Of a stretch of 46,287 bases of DNA, positions 31,728 to 42,223 are shown piece by piece. A program made the position numbers and the translations under genes. The stretch comes from Chara braunii (taxonomy: Eukaryota; Streptophyta; Charophyceae; Charales; Characeae): positions 1,910,166 to 1,956,452 of the forward strand of contig BFEA01000250.1 in NCBI GenBank assembly GCA_003427395.1, given 5' to 3'. Each line of letters opens with the position of its first letter. Within the stretch, counting starts at the first letter, position 1. The notes under the pieces are model-generated. The model made no database searches, was not told the DNA's origin, and saw only the letters and a program-made list of their open reading frames with translations.

Positions 31728-32470
31728 AAGGCGAGCATTTTTTCTCGCCCTCGATCTTTGTTGCCCCCCAAGGGTTTTGACCGTCGCGGTGCGCGGAGTA
31801 TTGTCCCAGACATGCTTGTGTTTCTGCGTGCTGTGCGGTTCGCGCTGTCTCACGTCGACGTTCCAGGCGCGCGAGTCGGGGGTCGCCTTCTCGACTGGCC
31901 GAATCACTGTTTGGAAGGGTTGCAGGGGGGATCTTTCATCCATTTCTGCATTTTACTTGTCTGCGCAGTGGAGCTGTCCGAGTTCGATAAGCTCTTGCAC
32001 TAGTACCTCTGAATGGAACACCGCACGGGCTCGCTTAGACGATGGTGAGAATCGATGTTTATAGGGGTCAGTTTGGGGTCGCGCTGCGCCGAATTGTGTG
32101 GTGGTGAATCCACCACTACCCTTTGTTCTGCGCGTGCTTTCATTCAACGACAACACAGCCTTCCTTCTGTGCGCCCAAACATAGTGTTCCTTGTGTGCAC
32201 CCACTGGCGCTCCCTTCCACTAACACCGGCCGCGCGAAAACAGGTTCCTTGCTACTTCAGCACCCACTAAATTCGGATCCCGGCGAACTTTGAGGCTCCA
32301 CGTGAATCTGTTCGTTATTTTCAACAGCTTGGACTTCCCAGTCCGTCTTCGGTGCCGGCGTCCTGGTAGTGCGCGAAATTGCTCACCTTCTGAATTGCCC
32401 TAAAAGGGGTTTATTGGGGTTGACGACGGTGTCACTGGCCGGGTCCATTTGCAGTATGCCGTCGATCTTC

Positions 32471-33447
32471 GTTGCCCTCCAATAAAAGCAATCGTCGCGA
32501 TATGTGTGGTTTGGTCGTTGTCATGCTTCTGCCACGGCGTGCTTTACGGTTCGCGCGGTAGGGTGTCGACATTGTGAAGGCGCTGCGGGGTTGAAGCCGT
32601 GCGGGCTGCAAAGGCTTTGAGTCCCAGCACACAACTTTCGAATCGACGTGCAGTTACTCGGGGTTTGCGGGGGTCAGCTGAGGGTCATTAAGCCATGTTT
32701 TCTTTTGTCTCCTGCCTCTCCTAGCCTTCTGTTCGTTATGACGATTGGCCGACAGTTCGTTATGACGATTGGCCGACAGTCAGTTTACTGCGACCCGTTG
32801 ATAACCGGTTGGCCGTCAATTCGAAATCTGCGAAGTTCGGATCCCGGCGGATTTTTGTGGTCCTCGACAGTTCGGCCGTCCCTTGTGCACGTCTTACTCC
32901 TCATAGGACACGTCCTGCTGGCGCAACATACAAACAAAAATGTGTCGATAAATTAACAACAAAGATTCACGCCTGGCCCGTGGAGTGTCCGGCCCATAAC
33001 CAAATATAGCCGACCACTTGCAGGCAGCGCGGGGTAGACATCTATTAATGTGGGCCGCGTTACAGGCTTCCTCATAAAGACTCACCATTCATGAGTTCGC
33101 AAACTATCGAAGCGATGGCAAGTTATATGTTGTCCATACTGGTGTGGCCCTCGGCGTTATCGAGGGTCTCATTCGACACTCAAGTGTCGGCTGACATGCG
33201 CCTTGAGGGACTTGCCTCTCGACGCTAAACAACCGCTAAGACGGTTGCAGTACCTACCCTCTTCAGCTACCTGCGGGAGCGACGGGTGGGCGGGCCAAGG
33301 CCCTTTGTAGCAGCTGAGTTCCATGTGCGGAGGCCTTTAAAAAGGTCAAGGGGTTTGACTTTGGCAGGGGTTGTGATCGCCTTCAGACGAGCTCGCCCAG
33401 TTTTGTTGCTGCGCTGGGAATCGGCTCTGGGGGGGGGGGGGGGGGGG
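32471..33447. other. Spacer before assembly gap
   Basis: No gene supported. It contains a direct duplication GTTCGTTATGACGATTGGCC (near 32730 and 32754), one GGATCC palindrome at 32832-32855 and a poly(G) run at the gap edge. Confidence 0.4.
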
Positions 33448-33647
33448 NNNNNNNNNNNNNNNNNNNNNNNNNNNNNNNNNNNNNNNNNNNNNNNNNNNNN
33501 NNNNNNNNNNNNNNNNNNNNNNNNNNNNNNNNNNNNNNNNNNNNNNNNNNNNNNNNNNNNNNNNNNNNNNNNNNNNNNNNNNNNNNNNNNNNNNNNNNNN
33601 NNNNNNNNNNNNNNNNNNNNNNNNNNNNNNNNNNNNNNNNNNNNNNN
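33448..33647. other. Assembly gap, 200 N, with poly(G) on both edges
   Basis: G runs flank the gap on both sides (about 33429-33447 and 33648-33664). The gap lies just upstream of the transposase-like gene, so its promoter or terminal repeat may be hidden here. Confidence 0.95.
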
Positions 33648-33848
33648 GGGGGGGGGGGGGGGGGTTAGCCCTTACTTCTATAGTAATCGTGCTTACAGTT
33701 TGCTCCGCTGTTTTGTAGGGTGTGGGCATGAATTGGAATGACCCGTCCAATCCGCACAAGAGAGCTTAATCGATTACGCTGACGGGAATTGCATCCGCTG
33801 CACCAACGGTTACATGACGGCGCCGAAGACGGTTGGGCAAACGGCCAC

Positions 33849-36815
33849 ATGAACCGGGCTATGGAAATTGAACAAGCCGTCGACTTGCGTTACCAGCTAC
33901 AACACCTGGAATTGGCCCCGATGACCTCTTCAGACAGTTCGTCGTTCCAACAGTCCTCTTCGGACAGTTCGCCGTTCCAACAGTCCGCTGCAGCTTTCCC
34001 TAGAAAACGGAGTCTCGCTTTTCGTGAGAGCTTTGGAGGTTGCATCCAACTGCCTACAGAATTGGCAACAACGTCCGCAGGCGAAGAACCGTCTACCTCC
34101 CGGATCGAGTTCCACATTCCTGGAGAGGTGAACCCCACAACTTCGACGCACAGCAGTTGCGTGCCGATGGGTGTTTCTTACGCATCATCTGATGACGAGA
34201 GTGAGCGGTTGGTGGGCACTGATTACTCGTCTGGACCACAGTCCTCTTCCAGTGGACCTTTGCTTCGCACTAGCTCCAGTAGTACGAAGTTGGTTGCCAC
34301 CGACTACTCTTCGGAGGAACTTTCCACAGCACGGGCGAGTCCAACGCAAGTGCGAAGTGATGATGCGATTCCAATTGAGAGTCAGTCAGAGTCGGCCGTC
34401 TGGCAGGGGTGATGTAGAGAGAAGGGCGATACTGCATATTTTGTCCGCACCTCTGCCAGGCGAAAGACGAAGGTATAGCATGGCTAATAGGAACGCTAGG
34501 AGGAAAGAACAGTACAAAAGAGCGAGAAACATGCTGTCCGAAAAAAAACTGCTCATGGTGCACGGCATGGCATGTTGCAAGGCTCGATGTTGTTACGAAG
34601 TGTCGCCCGAGGAAGTGCGAAAGGTTAGACAAGGACTGTACAGTAAGAGTCCGGTAGAGCGAGCTGAGTGCTGGATGAAAAGTATTAAGGATTTCACAGT
34701 GAATGAGGGTGGACAGAGACGTGTCCGCCCTGTGGAGTTGGAACGTTCGATGTGCGTCAAGGCGTACTGCAATGTACTCGGTGTCTCGCGTAATACATTT
34801 TACAGCTACAAAAAGCGTTTCGATAATGGTTACGTGCATTCCGAGCATGGCCTGACGGGGAAATATCGGCCAACCAGTAAAACGGTCGCCAAGCTTGCCA
34901 GCATGAGAACGTTCATCGAGTGTCATGCGGATAGCATGCCGAATGAGGTGGCTAACGAAGGTGGGGTTTCCAGACCGAAGTTTCGACTCCCGGCTGCTTT
35001 CACGAAGCGATCAATTTATGAGTCAATCAAATCGGACTTTCTGGCCGCTTGCCTCGCTGTCATGTCTGAGTCCAACTTTTATAAACTGTGGCGGAAACAC
35101 TTTTTCCACGTTTCCCTCGCGCACTCTAACACATTCACGAAGTGCGCCGTCTGTCATGAGCTGAAGGAACGTGTACAGTATGCTGCTCTTCCTCGAGATC
35201 GAGAACAAGCTCGAGAGGATATGAAAGCTCACCAAAGGAGGCAAGTTGAACACATATTGGATTATAGTCGAGCGAAAACTTATTAGATGGTCCGTCCGAA
35301 CGAGCGTTTGTGTCTCATCATTGACGGCATGGATCAGAAGAAAACAACTATCCCCCATATTGGTCAGACAAACTACTCAAAAGCACTTAGGCACGAGATG
35401 ATGATGAAGACGAATCTGACAGGCGTTATTGCACACGGTAGAGACCCTAGTATATATGCATACACGTGGTTTCCGTATTTCAAACGCGATTCGAACACGG
35501 TCGCTACTTGTGTTATGAGAACCCTTGTCGAAATTCAAGGGAGCGGGACGCCACTACCACGATGTTTGCGCATTCAAGCGGATAACTGTTGGCGGGAAAA
35601 CAAGAACAAGTACATATGTGCGATGGCTGCACTGTTGGTTAAGTTCAAAGTTTTCGAAGAGGTAGAAATAGGTTTCATGCTGGTGGGACACACCCATACA
35701 GACATTGATGCTACTTTCAGCGTTTTCTCGAAGAAATTGAAAGACATAGACGCTTATACTATGGACGAGTTTTTCGAGCTCATAGAGCAATCACACAAAA
35801 AGTCTCCCAAATGTATTTTCCTCGATACGATGGAAGATTGGATTAGTATAGTAGACCCGTGCGTTGCGTCAGACATTACCGGTATTTCGAAACCGCACTT
35901 GCTTAAATTTTTGATGATTAGAGATAATCCGAGCATGTTGTACAAGGAGTTTTGCGATGACGACGAATGGTTGCCCAAGGAAGGTCTGATTTATTGGTTC
36001 AATCAAAACCCCGATGAGAGCTATGCAGGTCCTTCGTGGCCGTTTGACCCGCCTCATGTGCAAACCCTTCCTCGAAATGACTATTTGAATGATAAAAATG
36101 GTGTTGTTCGATTTTGCGAGTTGCTGGAGAGTAGGCGGTCGGCGTGGTGCACTTACAATGACCATGAGGTGAGTAGGAGAGAAAGAGTTTTGTGTTACTG
36201 GAAGGAGGTTTATCAAACATGGCGATGAGATCATCACCAACGGGTTGTCCTCACAACCTCAAGAAAGTTTCTGGCCACGACCACGGCTGCTCGAAAGCGA
36301 TCAACAACCTTCTCCTCGCAGTGTCAACATTGACGACAGGGAACCCCTGTTTGTTGGACGAAGAAAAAATCGCCCGAAGACTAATTTCAACCCCCTCGTG
36401 CATGTTGACGTGGGCACTTTTTTTATCCTTCGCCCCTCCGACGATGAACTGTCTAGCGGTGTGCCAATCTGGGTGGGAAAAACTCTTTCTCGGGTGGTTG
36501 TTGATTATAAATTATAATCAAGTGATAGTGGAATATTGGGTGCCGACTGGGAGAGCTAAGTCGCTCGAACAACTGTATGAGAACGCATGGGAAAAACGAT
36601 GGAAAATGACTGAGGAGACACAATGGCAGGATGCTGACTCGATCGCTTTTGGTTGGGAGAGACCGGTCCGAGGTACACGACCATTCACGACTGGACTTGT
36701 CATTCCTTCCAGTGTTCGAATGAATGCTGAAGTTGCACTTCTATATCTGAGTCCTTCTGGTGAAGGGACTGTAGATGGAGGGGACAAGAGCGACGAGTGC
36801 ACGTCCGCCGGATAA
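33849..36815 (+). pseudogene. Transposase-like gene with DUF7869-type domain, broken
   Basis: The N-terminal part (ATG 33849, MNRAMEIEQAVDLRYQ) is Ser/Glu-rich and disordered. Near 34400 coding moves to the next frame: ARRKEQYKRARNMLSEKKLL, then Cys-rich MACCKARCCYEVSPEEVRK, CVKAYCNVLGVSRNTFYSYK and a CxxC block FTKCAVCHELKERV. After a TAG at 35284-35286 the core domain follows: LCLIIDGMDQKKT (Asp13 and Asp16 counted from 35287), RIQADNCWRENKNKY (Asp99) and VGHTHTDIDATFS (His135, His137, Asp139, Asp141). This order of acidic/His motifs is what I know as DUF7869, an RNase-H-like, transposon-associated domain; catalytic roles are inference. A C-terminal module (VDVGTFFILRPSDDELSSG, WVGKTLSRVVVDY, then VEYWVPTGRAKSLEQLYE) resembles a Tudor/BAH-like fold and is split by shifts near 36215 and 36515. 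It ends TAA at 36813-36815. With three frame changes and one stop, this copy is probably dead. Confidence 0.75.
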
Positions 36816-37051
36816 AGTGAGGGATTGAGATTTTTGAAAATAACTGTTTGGACGAACGAGAATTCAGAAGGGAGTATATTATTTTTGCGATGATTCTGCA
36901 TGGCGAATTTTGTCCACGGTCCACGGTTAAATTTTTTAAGATGGTTGGTGATGGTTCGACAATTTTCGAAGTTAAGTTTATCATGAAGGCGATTTTTCTA
37001 CCATTTCCACATTTCATTTTCATTTGTGTTTGCATTTCATGTCTTGTGTAG
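36816..37051 (+). other. Spacer or intron ahead of gene X copy 2
   Basis: AT-richer than the flanking genes and ends in a T-rich tract with CTTGTGTAG at 37043-37051, a good splice acceptor. It may be an intron joining to an upstream exon, or simply intergenic. Confidence 0.45.
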
Positions 37052-37941
37052 GAAGTGCGACAGGAGTCATGGACCATCGGCATGATTATGCATGTCCCAT
37101 TCACCCTTGTGCGTGTGGATTCTGTGGTTCGGGAGGCGATACCGAAAACGACCCGTTGATGACCGTCGTCCCCTTCTTTGACAAGCCTATAGATGCGTGG
37201 TCCGAGGCAGAATGGGATAGAGTCATCTTGGCAAGGAAATGCCCATGGCATAAGGACTACAAATTTGCTTCCGCGATGGAGTGGGGAAGTCTGATCAAAG
37301 TGCCTCATTATGCCATTGGTGTCAGGCAGTTTCCGTCCCTGCGCGCCACGCTCAGGCAGGAAGAGAATAACCGGTTTAACCTTCGTCTGGACAACGTAAC
37401 GAGGTCATCTCAGGTGTGGTCTGCGGACTTGAAACAATAGTTGTTCGACTGTGCATCCTACAATCCGTTTTTGAAAGTATATCCGCTGCATGGTGTCGGG
37501 TTACAGCCAAAAGATGTGTCATATTTTTGCATACGGTTGTCTGTGGCCGTTTACGACTTCAACAGAGTGTTGTGTGTTGCATGTTCAAACCCAAAGCGGA
37601 CTTTGGTAGATGCTGTAATGCTAGTTTCTTGCAACGATCTTAGAATCTATGGTCGCAACATGGGGAATTTGCGCCTTCTGTGCGAGAACGGACAATCCGA
37701 TTTGGAGATTGTCAGCCGAACTGATGAGGTTCATAAGTGGCATGAGGTAGAGCAAGTAACATGTTGTGTGCGTGACGCCATCGGTAAGTCCTTGGCAGGT
37801 GCCTGTAGGTTTGTAAGGATGAAGTACATTTCGGTATTCTCGACGGTGGCGACGAAGGGACAGCCACAAACCCTTGTTTTCGAGTCGTCTATGAATGCCT
37901 TATACGGGTTTGGTTCTAAAGGGACGCGGGGACATCGGTAG
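37052..37941 (+). pseudogene. Gene X, copy 2: conserved protein of unknown function
   Basis: The probable exon starts after the acceptor at 37051; the first in-frame ATG is 37069 (MDHRHDYACPIHPCACGFCG, a Cys/His-rich start). It continues DPLMTVVPFFDKPIDAW, KCPWHKDYKFASAMEWGSL, RSSQVWSADLKQ, TAG at 37438-37440, LFDCASYNPFLKVYPLHG, VSYFCIRLSVAVYDFNRVL, TLVDAVMLVSCNDL, FVRMKYISVFST and SSMNALYGFGS, ending in TAG at 37939-37941. In copy 1 (21.3-22.1 kb, minus) the internal TAG position corresponds to a GAG glutamate codon in KQELVDC. The composition is soluble and globular, with no transmembrane segments. It lies 0.25 kb downstream of the transposase-like gene on the same strand, so the pair may form one element cassette. 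Confidence 0.68.
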
Positions 37942-38155
37942 GAACTTCAAATTTTGTAAATGATAGCGTTTTAGAAAGTTTACATTGTTGCGGCTCATAG
38001 CGTTTAATTTAGACGTAGTTCAATGTACAATTGGCTTGTAGCGTTTAATGTAGACGTACTTCAATCTTGCATTTGCGATTTCTTGCACGTGTCCGTACAA
38101 TTTTGAACTTTAATTAGCAGTACAATTTTTGACTTTTAATTTTTCATGGGTATGA
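37942..38155. other. AT-rich 3' flank of gene X copy 2
   Basis: Carries a small direct repeat, TAGCGTTTAATTTAGACGTA (near 37998) and TAGCGTTTAATGTAGACGTA (near 38038), with CAATGTACAAT or CAATCTTGC following. Confidence 0.6.
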
Positions 38156-38163
38156 TATTTCTT

Positions 38164-38853
38164 GAAGTGAGACAAAATCCATGGTACTCACATGAATTTC
38201 AGTTTCATATGACAATGTCATATCGGTTTATGATTTTTTGTCAAAGTGCGCCGAAATCCATACATAAGCCATCTAGTTTCGTCTTCACACCATGTCATGT
38301 GTAGTACGTCTGATTCAAGTGCATTTCAATGTATGACAATGACATGTTAGTTTTGTCTTTAAAGTCACATAAATTATCGAAGTGTGATAGAGTCCAAAAT
38401 TATCGAAGTGTCACAGTGTTGGAATTCATCCTTAAATCACACCGAACAGACTGAGTGTCACGTCTTTTAATAAGCATGTAGTACATAAATTATCGAAGTG
38501 CGATGGAACCCATAGTCACTGTACTTAAACCGTAATCTCGTTTGTCATGTCATTCGTTAAACTTTGTCGTGATTAGTATACATTTAATAGAGTTAAAGCA
38601 AAAATTATCGAAGTGCGACGGAATCCATACTAGACTATTAGTACTTAAACCATCCGTGTGTTTGCCGTAAATGTCCCACTTTGATTGAGTTTCAATAAAT
38701 TAAGGGAAGTCACAATGTCATCTAAAAGAGGTCTGACTCAATGCTGACTCAAAATTGAGCAAGGTGTAAAGAAATTGAGAGTTCGACAATTCATGTTGTA
38801 ACCGTAACGACTTTTAAGTTACAAACTTGATGGAAGTGCAATGGAATCCACAC
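38164..38853 (+). repeat. Seven degenerate copies of a 26-base subterminal-type motif
   Basis: Consensus ATTATCGAAGTGCGATGG followed by AATCCATA. Instances near 38164, 38243, 38373, 38399 (partial), 38489, 38604 and 38829, all in the same direction. The DNA is AT-rich without coding potential. Clustered, same-direction motifs downstream of a transposase-like cassette resemble subterminal transposase-binding repeats. Confidence 0.75.
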
Positions 38854-38869
38854 TTAATCCATCATGACC

Positions 38870-40957
38870 AGTAAGTGATTGCCTTGAATCTCCAGTTTAG
38901 ATTCAATTTATGACCTCTCAATTGCATTCTTCGGGTTCCTAAGTTTCATTCAGGTAAAAAAATATAGCGATTTTAACATGAAATTAATAGTGTGCGAGTA
39001 CCAATTTAAATTATAATGTCATATTTTAACGAATAACATGTTTCCTATAAGTCGGACCTTCGGGTGCAGACACGCGACGTCTATCGTCGCGCATTATGGT
39101 TAGGCTCCGTAGTTCCAGGGGTTCGGCGGTGGCCGCGTTGTCTGCAGTTTCTGCACGGCGTGTGGGGCCAATACAGGGCGATGGAGTTCTCGCCGCGCGT
39201 GGACACGTGTAGGCCACGCAATTCAGATCGCGCTTACACCTATCCACACGAGGTGTGCTTGCACCCGGGCCTGTGGGCTGATGCTTACGCAAAAATGGGA
39301 GTCTCATCCCTCATGCAAAATCGCCACGTGTCATGGATAACTACCCAATCATCTAATCACTCAGTGATCCCACAAACAATCATTTCTGAGCATGCGAGGT
39401 GTCATCACACATCAAACATCACAACAACATCAGAACTCCTACCATACCAAAAGCGGATCAAAGCGACAAGCAATGATGATGATTAGGCAAAAACGACCAA
39501 CATATCATTCCATCCGAGCTAGTTCATCCCATACATACAAAAGAGGGAGGACCGATACAGAATGAGACATCATACAAGGACCAATATTGAAACAAAGATG
39601 CCGAAGGAAAATGAGAGTGAATCGCTCAAGCTGAAATCAAAACTCATATACAAAACTAAAGGAAAAGACAAAAAAAATTGCAAATCCACGTCCATCAACC
39701 TCAGCTCTCTCTTCCTTTCTCTTTCTCTCCAATGCGGACAGTCCGTCGTAACGCACCAACCCACGACGTCGTCACCCCGCTTAGTCCTCCTGCGCCCGTT
39801 AGGTTTGCCCGCTCGCTACAGTCCATCGTAGCCCCACGCGTCAACCCCGCGCATTCGGCACCAGCTCGTCGGGTCGCCCGACTCCCACTTCAACTTACCT
39901 CTTACTTCGCTCGTGAGCCGACCCTCACTGATTGTGCTACCCTGAGCTTCCAGCAACTGGTTAAGAGAGCTATCTAATCGCGCAGCCGAAATTTATAGCG
40001 TGCATGCAAGCGCGAATAACACGGAATTGCAAGGACTTAGAAAGGAGATTAGGAGAGGGAGCGTCTACGTTCTACATGGCCAGACTGCGGCGTGGAGGAC
40101 GTAGCTGCTCTCCACGCATCGATCCGGTCATGCAGCCCGCCGGATAGACAGCCACAACAAAAAGGAAAGGAGAGGGCGGAAAATACGAAGCTCAAAAAGA
40201 TAGTTACAGTTATAATGGTGTCTGCCCAAAAAGTACAATTACACAGGAGATTAAGGGCGCCGACTAATCAGAGTTCCGTTGTAGCCGCAAAAAGAAGTGC
40301 AAAAAACAACGCGCGACAAAATAAATCCCGAATTCCTAAATTCCTCAATTCCTAAACTTATTGCAAAATGAACTTTAATAACGCAAATTTCGAAAAGAAA
40401 GTCCGAAATTCCGAGAGTCATCGAGGGCTCGACAAGATTCGAAAAAGGAATTAAAAAAGAAGCAAAACTTCCTGCACGACCTTCGCGCCTAAAACCCGAC
40501 AACAGAACAAGAAAGAGCGACGTAAACATTATTATTTGCGCCTTTGTCGGCGCGACAGCCACTCAATCGGCCATCTCGGGACTTGCCCGGCCTGGAACCC
40601 AGCCATCCGAAAAGAAGCGACGCAAAAAGACGAAGAAGCGAGGACACCGATGCAATTTCCCTTCGATCCCGATCTCCGGTAAGTGGCCCATCCTTTTCAT
40701 TCTTAGGACCCCTCATTGCTATCGTGCAGAAAATCACGTGGAACAGAAATTGGTTCGTCACAACCCCACCCATTCCCCAAAAATCCACACCATGGTCGTA
40801 GAAACCCTAGCCCGACTAAAGCATATCGATCAAATAAAGCAGTCAATTATCCTCGATGAGGATCTTATGATGGAATACAGAAGAGGGTGTACTTGAGACG
40901 AGAACGCTGGGCCCGGTTCCCAGTTTGTGCCAATTTGTGAGGATATGGTTGTATCTA
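38870..40957. other. Spacer without recognisable gene
   Basis: AT-rich to 39050, then GC-richer. The open frames (39064-39486, 39562-39977, 40544-40801) show no family features and no conserved partner in the window. Confidence 0.45.
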
Positions 40958-41029
40958 TGGGACGCTGGACCCGGTTTCCAGCAAGTGCTGCTCCCCACTA
41001 ATAGATGGACCTTGTTGGTTGAAAAAAAA
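40958..41029 (+). mobile_element. Retroposon tail module, family 1, short copy
   Basis: GGGACGCTGGACCCGGTTTC, CCAGCAAGTGCTGCTCCCCA and AATAGATGGAC, then a short A run. It lacks the stem-loop seen in the two long copies. Confidence 0.7.
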
Positions 41030-41125
41030 GACGAGAACGATCGTGAACGAGAGTGGCAGAAAATACGTTCTGATTACTACCAGAACAGTTTGTAGTAATG
41101 ACCCCCTAATAAAGGATTTGCTTGA

Positions 41126-42000
41126 GGATGATATTTCTAACGATGCTATAATCGATGATGATAGTGATACGATGATAATTCTACAGATGATGGTAATAAC
41201 AATGAAGATATTAATGACTTTTGGAAGGATAGGTGACCAAAAACGGTATCCTAAGACTAAAAAAATTTAAGGATGGTATTAGTACTGATGATGATAGTGA
41301 TGACGAGGATAATACTTCAAATAGTAGTGATAACGATGATGATATTGATGACGTTTGAATGAATGGGTAACTAGGAACAATACCCTAAGGATGGTATTGG
41401 CGAACAAACTCGCCTACAAATGATATCGGGGATGACCCACTACAGAAGTACAAGTAATGAAAAAAAATTATATAGATGATGGCGATGAGGATGATAGTGC
41501 TGATGCCGATGATGCTACAGATGGTGGGAATGACGAACAACAGGGTGATGATAACGATGGTAACAATGGTAATGACAGAGCTCACACGAAGGTGTAAGGA
41601 TGAATAGGATGGCGACTAATTACCCACACATTGATGCCAGGCACCTTGCGGCAAGTGATGCCAGTGATGACAGGTAATATCCCGATGATGACGTTAACGT
41701 CATGATGATGCTCGCAAAAACTTGATGATGAAGAACAACTTAATGATGTTGGCAAAACTTGATGGTGATGATGACAATCTTCAGCTTGATGTCGGACATC
41801 GCCCCGTATAAGCTCGTCCTGATGGCACGAACAACGTTTTGATTATGCTTGATGACGCATCCAAGTTGGTCCCCTGCAGACAAACAACACCCTAATTAAC
41901 GAGTAATGCCTCTGATAAGAAGCAGTACCCCGTTGATGACAACGTTGATGACAACGGACCAAGATGATGTCGGATCGCGACCTAATGATGATGGCGATGG
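41126..42000 (+). repeat. Diverged GAT-rich trinucleotide region
   Basis: Scattered GATGATG stretches with many interruptions. TGAAGATATTAATGACTTTTG and similar phrases suggest old tandem duplications (41110-41260 and 41275-41365). Resembles the GAT tracts at 8850 and 9350. Confidence 0.75.
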
Positions 42001-42223
42001 CGAGCAGCACTCCAACGACCGAGCGTGACTGTAAACACTCGCACTTCAGAAAACCCCGGGCTGACTCCATTGGACTCCACAGGCATCGTCACAACCAACG
42101 TCTCTCAGGCCAAATGCCACGTGCAGCAATGCAGCGGCTATGGAGTGAAATGTAGAACTCCCAGAAACAGAACGTCACCGGGAGTCAGACCATCTGCCAC
42201 ATCGACTTGTGACATGGCGCGGA

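Larger units (their letters stand above)
29080..32470 (+). repeat. Tandem array of units of about 1.06 kb
   Basis: Four units, the first shortened. The marker around CGCGCTGCGC after AGAATCGG-type sequence lies near 29160, 29950, 31022 and 32080. The marker GACATGCTTGTGTTTCTGCG lies near 29686, 30751 and 31810 (spacing 1,060-1,065). Each full unit has two GGATCC palindromes (near 30151 and 30447; 31181 and 31503; the first of the pair alone near 29371 and 32271) and a foldback of the CCCTTGAAGGGGTT type. A short open frame of about 81 codons is kept in two units, with its core in a third. The repeat has satellite-like organisation with no known relative that I can name. Confidence 0.9.

Noticed and set aside
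34409-34459. Short GT...AG interval as an intron that would explain the first frame change in the transposase-like gene
   Set aside because: Its length is 51 bases, a multiple of three, so it would not restore the reading frame.
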